Notes under the pieces: generated by a model
Databases searched by the model: none
What the model saw: the letters and a program-made list of their open reading frames with translations, nothing else
Told to the model about the DNA's origin: nothing
In this document: in pieces, positions 13,933 through 23,311 of the stretch
Position numbering within the stretch: the first letter of the stretch is position 1
How the letters are laid out: each line of letters opens with the position of its first letter
Position numbers and translations under genes: made by a program
Source of the DNA: Antennarius striatus
Taxonomy: Eukaryota > Chordata > Actinopteri > Lophiiformes > Antennariidae
DNA length: 64,000 nt
Direction: 5' to 3'
NCBI RefSeq assembly: GCF_040054535.1
Contig: NC_090782.1
Span: forward strand, 26,078,001 to 26,142,000

Positions 13933-14126
13933 GACGTCACGCCTCCACCTCAGAGTCGTAAAAATGGAGTCATGCAGGAAGCAGGAGGGAATGTTTACGC
14001 AGCGACAGCCAATCACTGCCTCGAGTCCTTCCAGCCGTTACAGGCTGGTCTGTTTACACAGCAGCAGCCAATGGCGTCAGACCTGTCGCTCAGGACCCGC
14101 CCCCCGCCGGTCACACTCCATAAAGA
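13933..14126 (+). promoter_or_regulatory. Candidate rgs2 proximal promoter: CRE-like site, duplicated forkhead/CCAAT module, TATA-like box
   Basis: Upstream of the rgs2 ATG (14163) lie GACGTCAC (13933-13940), which is one base short of a full CRE, then two near-identical 22-bp copies (13992-14013 and 14051-14072). Each copy starts with TGTTTAC, the forkhead core, and ends with AGCCAAT, a CCAAT box; they differ at three positions. CATAAAGA at 14119-14126 is a weak TATA-like box. Mammalian RGS2 is an immediate-early gene responsive to cAMP and calcium, which fits a CRE. The promoter assignment is inferred from position and motifs. Confidence 0.5.
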
Positions 14127-14162
14127 CGCCGGAGGAGACGGAGCAGGAGATTCAGAGGAACC

Positions 14163-15104
14163 ATGAGAGAGCACCTGAAGCCCAGCACGGAGATCACACA
14201 CCTGAAGGGGATGAAGTAAGTCCAGCGGTGAGATTCACGCCTCTGATCACCAATACTGATCAATACTGATCAATACTGATCACTTCCTGTCTTTAAAGGA
14301 CAAAAACGTGGAGGAACAGAATACAACTGCTCCTGAAGACGGATTCCTCCAAGTCGATCTTCAGCCTCATGAAAAACAGACCTTACAGGTAGGCGTGATT
14401 ATAACTGATTATTGATCCGTGTCGTTCGTCGCTGTGGTTTTTTATGAGGCGGTTGCAGCAGTTGATCTAATCTAGAACTCTCTGGGTCCTCAGGCCGACC
14501 GCTGATGATGTCAGCCAATGGGAGCAGTCGCTTGAGTCTCTGCTGAGTAATAAATGTAAGCGTCATCACCACACTGAGCATTGTGGGTAATGTGTCGCTG
14601 TGCTGAGTGAATGGCAGCTCATTGGCTGACGTTCATCCTCGTCTCACGGCCCAGACGTGAACCTTCTCTCTCCCTCCCCCACAGATGGAAAAGCCGCCTT
14701 CTATATCTTCCTGAAGTCGGAGTTCTGTGAGGAGAACATGGAGTTTTGGACGGCCTGTGAGGACTTCAGGCAGCAGACGTCAGAGAAAGACCTGGCGTCC
14801 AAGGCCAGCAGCATTTACGAGGAGTTCATTAGAAACGAAGCTCCCAAAGAGGTGCGGAAGCCTCCAGAGAACTTCTGACCTCCAGCTCTTTAAATCTGGG
14901 CGGCTGGAGCTCATCAGCTGTTTGTGTCCACAGATAAACCTGGACTTCCACACCAAGAACGCCATCATGCAGAGCCTCCAGCGGCCCACAGCCAGCAGCT
15001 TCCTGGCAGCCCAGAGGAAGGCCTTCAGCCTGATGGAGAACAACGCCTACCCCCGGTTCCTCCACTCCGACCTCTACAGGCAGCTGAGCCACGGCGCCTC
15101 CTGA
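14163..15104 (+). CDS. rgs2: Regulator of G-protein signalling 2 (RGS2), five coding exons
   Basis: RGS2 accelerates GTP hydrolysis, preferentially on Gq-alpha, at the plasma membrane. Coding exons are 14163-14215, 14299-14388, 14494-14555, 14685-14851 and 14934-15104; all introns are GT-AG and very short (82-129 bp). The spliced frame is 180 aa ending in TGA, somewhat shorter than human RGS2 (211 aa). The N-terminal [10 protein letters not shown] precedes a basic amphipathic stretch ([15 protein letters not shown]), like the membrane helix of RGS2. The RGS box spans about 64-178. RGS2 hallmarks are FCEEN (Cys83) and MENN (Asn161), where other R4 proteins have Ser and Asp. The third Gq-selectivity residue, Glu191 in human, is His168 here. 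Asn126 in INLD and Arg165 in PRFL are present. It is followed by convergent uchl5, as RGS2-UCHL5 in human. Confidence 0.88.
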
Positions 15105-15570
15105 GGTCCTGGTGGACCAGACGTCCCGTCCTGAAGTCCTGTGTCCACCCCCAGACGCGTGGACGGACTGCTGGTGGCGTTCTTTCAGGGCTCCGCTCAG
15201 GAGAAGATACCCCAACGCTGACCTGAAGCCGTGCTTCACCCCATCCTGCTGAGAGCTCCATGAAGCTAGGATGAAGCGGCCGGAGGTGACGCGCCGCTGT
15301 AGGCTGAAGCAAACCCCCCCAGCTGGGGTTCAGGTGGGGGGGTTCAGGGCGGTTCTGTAACAGCTGATGTCTAGACCCTCTACACGGCGCCGTGAGAAGA
15401 GCGTTGGTGATGATTGTAAAGTGTCTGCTGACCGCTCAGGTGTGAAAGCAGGACCTCCTGTGAACCCTGACCTCAGGTGTTTACACACCTGGAATGACTC
15501 AGATCTCCTGACTGAGGGACCTGACCTGCTGTCATGTCGTGTTGAGGTTTGAGCAGCTGGACTGCCGACT

Positions 15571-15576
15571 AATAAA
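15571..15576 (+). terminator. Polyadenylation signal AATAAA of rgs2
   Basis: AATAAA lies 467 nt after the rgs2 stop codon and is followed by T/GT-rich sequence. Assigned by consensus and position. Confidence 0.6.
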
Positions 15577-17570
15577 TGTTCTTAACGCCGACTCGTCTCC
15601 AAAACTCTTATTTCTGAATGATTGAGTGTGAAATCCACTCACGTGGACGCCGACCCCTCCCTGAATGGATCAGCTAGCGTGTTAGCATGTTAGCATACCG
15701 TCCCGTGTTTACGCATCAAACAGAAACATGGGTCGTCATGTGGAACGTTAGTTCCACATGACGTTAGTTACAGATTTTAGCGATTCTGAACTATCATGTC
15801 ACATTAGCTTATAAAGCTACTGAAGGGTTGGGGGGGGCAGACCTGGGGAGGCTTTGTCCCCACTGAGGGACACCTCCAGGACAGGCTGTCCTGTCTGACG
15901 TGTCATGTGTTCTGTGTCGTGCTTCATGCACCTTGCATCAACAGAAAGTGGAGCAGGAACATTTTAGGACACAAGGCTCTGGTTGTTCTGTTAACGTTCC
16001 TCCGTGAGCGGCGGTGAGATGGCGTCACCAATTCCTTTAACAATAGTTGGAGGACCTTGACTGACACCAGTCCTCCTCCTCCTGCCCCCCCCCCAGCCCG
16101 TTCCCAGCAGTGGTTGATAGTCTTGATGCTGCTCCAGACCGGCTGAAGGTTCAGACCTGTTCTGGATGGATGGGGTCATCGGTTCCAACCGGCTCCAGGC
16201 TGATTGTGACCTTTGAAGCTGGTGGTAACACCATGAGGCTAACGTGTGGATTTAAGGAGGTCACACAGCGTTAGCACTAATCCTGTAACCTTTGACCCCC
16301 CAGCATCATGATCACATCAACATCCAAACTTTAATTTAAGCCCAACTAAATACAAGACTACGAGGTTTCCACGGTGTCAGAAGTCATTGTGAGGCTAACC
16401 AGTGTCGGCTGAGGTCAACGTGACGACCTTCACGCCGAATGAAAGAATGTTGGTCATAATGTTACAAATTGTGAGCTAGTCAACTTTAGCGATTAGCTCA
16501 AGCTGCAGATTTTAAACCTCGTGTTTTACTTTTTCTTCAGTCGTTGAAACTTCATCAGTGGAATTTTAAATACTTTCACAGTTTGGACCAACAATAAAGT
16601 TATTGGTCGGGTTTGGACGAGTTACAGACCGACTCCTCTCCAGTGTCTGCTGATGATCCTCTGCTTTAATAGAACACCTTTCAGACACCTGACAGTGTAA
16701 TGATCTGTATAATAAACTGATAAACCTTCGATGCCGCCCCACGCAGCACACACCCCCTCACAGACCCCTTGGGTTCAGGTTCACACCCGACTGGAGGATC
16801 TGCATCAGTCATCAAACCACTATGTGCATTCTTACATATCTGACAATTACAGTTCATCCAGTGCTGCCTGATGACTGGTGTTACGCTGGCACACAGGTGT
16901 GTGTCGTCACCTGCAGAACTGGACCTGTCAGGAGGAAGACTGCTCGTCCACGTGACCTGACCTGACAGGACATACCGTTCTCTCTCCCGGCAGTAAAACC
17001 TGACTTTTCATTCGTTGCCATGACGGATCTTGGCAACAGACGTCTGGCCGGGATCCAGCGGTGCTTAAGGTGTGTGTGTGTAAACACTGGAGCCAGGAAT
17101 AGAAGCGTCGCTTGTCTTCTACGGCGAAGTGCGTCACGTAGCTCCACTTTATAAACCCAGTGTGGTGAGCTGGTTTACACGACGGGCCACAACAGAACAA
17201 ACCAACACACTGCTAACGGGAAGCCTCCCCAAACACACACGACCTGTTGCAGTCGGATCTGTATGACATCATCAGGATGCTGCAGCTCGACCTCTGCAAA
17301 GGTCACGGGTTTGAAAAGACGGGAGAAGTTTGAGGAGGTTTGATGTTCATCTTGTCAGACTGATCATAACCTCCACACGTTAATGAGCAGCAGATGGAGG
17401 ATCAGCTTCTACTAGAGGATGGTAGTTGTTCCTGTGCTCCACCAGCAGGAGGCAGCAGATCTCCACAACCCATTTACAGCAAACCTCTGCAAATTACTTT
17501 AAAATAAAAGATGAGATGTTCCAGGAAAAAGAAAAGCACCTCTGTCAAAAAGACATCAAACATCTGGACT
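15577..17570. other. Convergent intergenic region rgs2-uchl5
   Basis: This lies between two converging 3' ends. I see no exon or RNA gene. It has a short poly-G run at about 15831-15837 and poly-C at about 16087-16095. Small ORFs have no family motif. Confidence 0.5.
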
Positions 17571-17576
17571 TTTATT
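17571..17576 (-). terminator. Polyadenylation signal of uchl5
   Basis: TTTATT on the + strand reads AATAAA on the - strand, about 265 nt downstream of the uchl5 stop codon. Confidence 0.5.
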
Positions 17577-17839
17577 ATGAAAATAAGACGGAGCATCACG
17601 AGAACATCTTTTCCTTCTATCGTGCGTTAGAGCTGATGGAGACGTGTGGAGAGTCTCTGCTAAAACCTGGTGAACGTCTTCATGTCTGGATGGAGGGCAG
17701 GGGGCCAGAGCCGCAGGAGCATCCCATGCGTGGAGGTCATGTGACAAACGATGGTCAGTATCTACGTGTGGCTCAGTGATGGAAGAGAGACTGAAGCGCT
17801 CACGATATGTGTGTGTGTGTGTGTTGTGTGTGCTGGCAT

Positions 17840-20721
17840 TCACTTGGCCTCCTGGGCTTTCTTGGCGCTCTGTTTCTCCTTCGCCTGGAAAAAAAAAGAA
17901 AAAATGTTTTCAGTGCTGAGGGTGGATGATAGACATCCACATAAAAATAAGACCAACAGCCCCAAACACACCCCAGGCCTTCAACAGGTCCACTAGCAGT
18001 TAAGTTAAATCTGAAAAGCCAAAGAAGGAACAAATAAAAGCTACCTTCTCCACCAAAGGTATGAGCTGCTGGTACTCTGCCAGTGTCTTCAGCAGCTCCA
18101 TGATGAATGGGAGATAATTGTGCTTCCGCCGAATGTTTTCAATCTGCAACAGGATGAAATCCAATGAGATGGATAATAATGGATGCATATGACGGAAATG
18201 AAGTGAAGTGTGGTCAGGGCTCCCTCGAGGGTTAACAGCAATGATTTAGAAGACAGGAAAACACAAAAACACAAACTCACTTTATATCTTTTCAGCTTCT
18301 GGTTCTCCTCGTCAATGAGAAGCTGATACTTGGCAATCTCTGATTGGATGGAGCTAAGAAACGTGCTGCTCTGGTCTGTGTCCATTGGTTCATCCTGGGA
18401 ACAGAAGGGACACAAAGAATTCAAGGATGCATCAGCAGATTCCAGATGGAAAAGCCTCAGATTTCTGCTTCTAATCCTGGATTATATACTGGGTTTGTAA
18501 ACCTGTGTGAGGCAAAAACGATATTTGCGTACATGACATTTGTGTAAGTTTGTGTTTGCTGGCCTCTAGTGGTCAAAAGCTGTCACCACACCAGTAGCCC
18601 TCAGCGTACCTCCACCCCCCCCACCCCCCCCCCCCCACACACACACTAGATCTTTCATTCAAACACGTCTGTTCAACTCAGATCAGCAGATCTGTCCACA
18701 ATCAAAGAACAGCACCACTTCACGACCTCTGACCTCATAGGGGAAGTGACAGGAAGCGTCACTTCGCTGTGATTGGCTCCTCTGCTGACACTCACCTCAG
18801 TCAGCTGAGTTTGGAGCTCTGCAATCTTCCTCTCATAAATCATCTTTCTGTCCGAGACAATGGCCATTAGGTTGAAGCGGATTTCTCCTTCGCTATACCT
18901 GAAGACAGGACGACCCGTTAAAACACAGGTGGGACAGAATCTGACAGGACAGACCGGCGAGGAGCCAATGGAACGTTATCAATGCTATCAATGCTTTAAA
19001 GAAACTATACAGCTCCAATAAATCAAACTAGAAGGCTGAAAATGTCACCGACACTAAAGAGAGAATAAACTTCCTTTATCGATGTCCCTGAGGGGAAATC
19101 AGTTTCTCCACTCTGGTCTATTATCAACGATAACGTCTAGCTGCTCACTTCTGGATGCGTTTCTCGATCACCGGGCGAACGGCGCTGATCCAGTCGTCCT
19201 GGTTGCAGGCGCCTTGAGGGAAAGAGGAGAGGAGTGAACACCTTCCTGCGGCGCCGCCCCCATGCTACACCCTCTAACCTCACAGGGAGGGGTTGGAATT
19301 AAAGCGTTGCACTCGCCCAGGTCAATGGGTCCCTCCCGAAGGCCGTCCAGCTCGTACAGCCGGCCGCTCACCGGGACGTAGCTCACGAAGTGGAAGGCGT
19401 CCTCGTCCTTCGCCGATGACTTCGCATCAAATTCAAACATCTGTTGTCTGCAGACAGAAAAGAATCCCTACTACAAATCAGACATAAATATTTATGACCC
19501 AGCCTGTTAAAACCAGGAGTAGGGAGGCAAGAATCCACTGCCAGAGAAAGAAAACCAGAAGAACGATTGTGCCTTCAGTCAAAATGCTCCCCGGCAGCGC
19601 CACCACGTTTAGGAGTACTTCTCATGATGGAAATATTCTTTCATTTGCAATTTATCAAAAGGTTTATTTTTGGGAAGCCCGGCTCACACTTGGCTGTTTC
19701 ACCAAAGCGAAGCGGTACCTTAGCAACAAGAGGGCAGAAGACGGGGCTGGAAAGAGCTAAAAATAATCCGGCTCTGATCACGGAGCGTCTCCAGCGGAGC
19801 CGGCAGAGCTTACCTGGCAAAGCTGTTGTGAACTTGTCGGATCACTTCAGAGTTGCTGAGAGCCAAACCTTTCATCTGGGGAGAGGAGAAGCAGGATTAG
19901 AACCGCCACATCCTCAAAGATGAGAGGCTGGACGGCTCACGTCAGACGTTTGATTTTATCCTCACACTCCAACCAGGTGGGTGTCTGCAGACCACGGTGT
20001 GATACTGCACATCTAGTGAGTCCCTCATAAGTAGTTTTAATGAAATAAACGAGTCTGTAGAGCAGAAAAAGTTGCTCTGCTTTGGGTTTAATCCTGGACC
20101 CATTTATCTCTGAATGGGTCGTGTCTTTAAAGTAAGAGGATCAAACTGTCAGCGCTACAGACCCAACAGAAAATCACTATCGAGCCAAGTCATAACAAAT
20201 AATGATTTACTATGAGTTATAAACCAAAAGGTGATGTCAAAGTTAAGAAAGGTCATTAGTTTTCCTGGATCAAAGCCATAAATAGAAGATGATTGAAAAC
20301 GGATACTGTAGGAATGTATGGAAAAACTTTTTGGATTTAAGATTTAAAAAAAAGTAAAAAATACCGTGAACATACAGCAGCATCAAAACTGTGTGAGAAT
20401 TCCCGGAACTCTGTCAGTGTGTCTCCGAGCAGCATGTCGGGATGGGAGCAGTTGAGCAGAACGCTGACGATGGCCTGGGTGGCACAGGCATTATTGATGA
20501 CCTGCAGACACACCGGAACACCGGATCGATTCAGAGACGCAGGGACGACAGGTTGAATCGTTTCCTACAGGCACCAGTTTTCTACCCACACATGAAACTG
20601 AAAGAAAGACCAGGATCTTAATCCTGAGCACCTCCACAGCTCTAACACGTCAAACACACCTGGAAGATGAGCCGACGACTACCTGTCGATCACTAAAGAT
20701 CTGAGTGACTCTGATGCTGCA

Positions 20722-20757
<36 letters not shown>

Positions 20758-22368
20758 GTTTTGCAAAGAAGATGTGATCCAGCCTGGAGTCCTGAACGAT
20801 GGATCCTGCTGGCTCTTCACCAGGCTGCCACTTGAAGAGGAAGATCAGGCCATGAACCGGTCTGGAACACAACACATCTGTTCAGCTACCGGTCAGAACC
20901 ACCGATCAACACAGATCAATCACATCAGGGATCAACATCAATCAATCACTCCAGGGATCAACACGGATCAATCACTTCAGGGATCAACATCAATCAATCA
21001 CTCCAGGGATCAACACGGATCAATCACTTCAGGGATCAACACCGATCAATCATTCCAGGGATCAACATGGATCAATCACTCCAGGGATCAACACGGGTCA
21101 ATCGCTCCGGGGATCAACACGGGTCAATCGCTCCGGGGATCAACACGGATCAATCGCTCCGGGGATCAACACGGATCAATCGCTCCAGGGTGAACACGGA
21201 TCAATCGCTCCAGGGTGAACACGGATCAATCGCTCCAGGGTGAACACGGATCAATCGCTCCAGGGTGAACACGGATCAATCACTCCAGGGTGAACACGGA
21301 TCAATCACTCCAGGGTGAACACGGATCAATCATTCCAGGGTGAACACGGATCAATCACTCCAGGGTGAACACGGATCAATCATTCCAGGGTGAACACGGA
21401 TCAATCACTCCAGGGTGAACACGGATCAATCATTCCAGGGTGAACACGGATCAATCACTCCAGGGTGAACACGGATCAATCACTCCAGGATGAACACGGA
21501 TCAATCACTCCAGGGAAAACACGGATCAATCACTCCAGGATGAACATACTTCAGGTTGTCAAAGTTTTCTGGCTCCATGCTCCAGATCTCCTCGACCTGC
21601 GCGCCTCTGCATCCTGATCAACAGAGTCAAGAGTCAGGGAACCGGACACGAACACCGGGGGGGGGGGACCGGGAACCGGACACGAACACCGGGGGGGGGG
21701 GACCGGGGACCGGACACGAACACGGGGGGGGGGGCGGACACGAACACCGGGGGGGGGGGACCGGACACGAACACCGGGGGGGGGGGACCGGACACGAACA
21801 CCGGGGGGGGGGGACCGGACACGAACACCGGGGGGGGGGGACCGGACACGAACACCGGGGGGGGGGACCGGACACGAACACCGGGACTCGTGTGTTTACG
21901 CGCCGCTGTTTTGAACGCTGACTAATGCTAGCTCGTTAGCAATGGGTGTCCAATCACCGGCGCTCCGGTACCGGTCGGAGAGTGGATGTACCGGTCCTGT
22001 CCATGTCACTTCTGTTTAATTAATGTCACGTGAGGTATATTTACTCCCTGTAAACATCACTGTTAGAATTTAGCAGCTAGCTAGCTGTAGCACCGCATCG
22101 GGCAGCTAGCGGTAGCTAGCGGTAGCACCGCATCGGGCAGCTAGCGGTAGCTAGCTGTAGCACCGCATCGGGCAGCTAGCGGTAGCTAGCTGTAGCACCG
22201 CATCGGGCAGCTAGCGGTAGCTAGCTGTAGCACCGCATCGGGCAGCTAGCGGTAGCTAGCTGTAGCACCGCATCGGGCAGCTTGCGGCTCACCGAAGCCC
22301 TTGATGAGCTCGGTGAAGACCCCGGGGTCGCTCTCCATCAGGCACCACTCTCCTGCGCTTCCTGCCAT
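17840..22368 (-). CDS. uchl5: Ubiquitin carboxyl-terminal hydrolase L5 (UCHL5/UCH37), eleven exons
   Basis: A cysteine-protease deubiquitinase that trims ubiquitin chains on the 26S proteasome, through RPN13/ADRM1, and also joins the INO80 complex. Coding exons in gene order are 22368-22293, 21613-21550, 20861-20756, 20501-20376, 19875-19814, 19447-19317, 19212-19149, 18898-18796, 18394-18281, 18143-18045 and 17884-17840. They total 990 nt, 329 aa plus stop, the same length I recall for human UCHL5. The catalytic set is intact: Gln82, Cys88 (NNACATQ), His164 (AFHF) and Asp179 (YELDG). The UCH domain is about 1-225. The C-terminal ULD part (about 226-329) includes [10 protein letters not shown], a helical stretch with RRKHNYLPF, and a KEKE-like tail [14 protein letters not shown]. 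Start [18 protein letters not shown] was chosen as the only in-frame ATG with the family N-terminus. Intron 6 is GC-AG: the donor is TGG followed by GCGAGT at 19316. Introns 1-3 carry three minisatellites and a CA repeat. Confidence 0.95.
19070..19125 (-). mobile_element. Possible LINE 3'-end fragment in uchl5 intron 7
   Basis: CTTTATCGATGTCCCTGAGG followed by GGAAATC reads, on the - strand, like the common fish non-LTR tail (AATTTCCxxxGGGATxAATAAAG). It is short and diverged. Compare the clearer copies at 24733-25000 and 40360-40420. Confidence 0.3.
19930..20375 (-). other. uchl5 intron 4 remainder
   Basis: Part of the 500-bp intron 19876-20375 between uchl5 exons 4 and 5. It is AT-rich with no repeat or embedded gene recognised. 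Confidence 0.5.
20722..20755. repeat. (CA)n microsatellite abutting the uchl5 exon 3 splice donor
   Basis: In transcript orientation exon 3 ends CAG and the intron begins directly as (GT)n, so the donor GT is the first unit of a run of about 17 GT dinucleotides. Confidence 0.95.
20904..21546. repeat. 25/26-bp minisatellite in uchl5 intron 2, about 25 copies
   Basis: There are two subfamilies in two blocks. The first, to about 21180, has ATCAACACGGATCAATCACT then CCAGGG (26 bp). The second has TGAACACGGATCAATCRCTC then CAGG (25 bp). The array ends within 5 bp of the intron 2 donor at 21549. A 162-aa ORF on the + strand overlaps it only by chance. Confidence 0.92.
21641..21885. repeat. Poly-G minisatellite in uchl5 intron 1, about 9 copies
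   Basis: The unit is ACCGGACACGAACACC followed by a run of 9-10 G, about 27 bp, with a few longer or shorter copies. The + strand carries closely spaced G tracts able to form G-quadruplexes; the transcript carries the C-rich complement. Confidence 0.93.
22072..22281. repeat. 35-bp minisatellite in uchl5 intron 1, 6 copies
   Basis: CATCGGGCAG recurs at 35-bp steps (22091, 22126, 22161 and so on to 22271). Between these are CTAGCGGTAG, CTAGCTGTAG and CACCG. The array stops 10 bp from the exon 1 splice donor (22292). A lone TCGGGCAGCTAGC at 22393-22405, on the other side of exon 1, shares its core. Confidence 0.9.
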
Positions 22369-23174
22369 TCTTCACGCCGCGGGTCCAACCGTTCGGGCAG
22401 CTAGCATCCGAGTGTAGCAGCGCTCCGGTCCAACCAATTCACGAAGCCTCTGACGTCACCGGGCAGTCCGGGTGTGCAGGATTTAAGGATCGGCGTACAC
22501 CGGAGAGTCGCTGCGAGCGTTCATTCATTCATCCGAGCGAGATTACTACGAGCATTCAACATCAATTATGTCAGATTACATCTAGAACTTCTAATAAAGA
22601 AATGTACACATATTTATATCTACGCTTAAGACAGCGAGTATAAATAACGCTTAGCTGACACTGTCTCCACAATCGACCTTATTCATATACCGCCCTCCCG
22701 TGAGGGCTACCCTCAAAATGAAACGCTCACTGTTTAAACGTATGTTTAGAAAGCACCAATCTTTATTAGAGGTCAGTCATACATTCAATATTCCTTCAGT
22801 GCATGAATAAACGTGTTGTTTTGTTTACACTCATCGATTCCAGCACAGTAGAGTCATACACACACACATGAGCCACCCATTAGGTCTACTAAAAACACGC
22901 CAGTCCAATCGATAACACGTGATATACAGAAAATGTTAAAACTAAAAAAAAATAAAATATTTTTTTAGTCATGTCTTATTTTAATGTAACGTAACTGGTC
23001 CAACAGCATGCATTGATGATAAAAATCAAAACAAAATATGAGATTAATCTGAACTCCCAAGATGTTGTTGAACCTCATTGTTGTTCAGAACTGTTGTGGA
23101 ACCAGGACAGCAGCACCATTCACTGGTTTTCATGGGGGATGGCAGCAATAATAATGTACATACCTGAAGAGAGC
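22369..23174. other. uchl5 upstream region / glrx2 downstream region
   Basis: It contains the uchl5 promoter by position, since the gene is read leftward from 22368. The first 130 bp are GC- and CpG-rich. No TATA box was identified. Further right the sequence is AT-rich. No gene was recognised. Confidence 0.5.
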
Positions 23175-23180
23175 TTTATT
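23175..23180 (-). terminator. Polyadenylation signal of glrx2
   Basis: TTTATT on the + strand is AATAAA for glrx2, 132 nt after its stop codon. Confidence 0.6.
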
Positions 23181-23311
23181 TTAACAAATAAAATGTATTG
23201 AACGTAGTTTAATAAATACCAAATACTGTCATGTTCACACAAACACGAGCTTTAAGGTGAGGTCCAGAAGACATTTAAGTATGCATTGAGGTAGACGACA
23301 GTGACGGTCAG

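Noticed and set aside
19168-19440. Read-through of uchl5 exon 6 into intron 6 ([13 protein letters not shown])
   Set aside because: The conserved continuation [10 protein letters not shown] lies in the next exon and joins in frame only by splicing at the GC donor.
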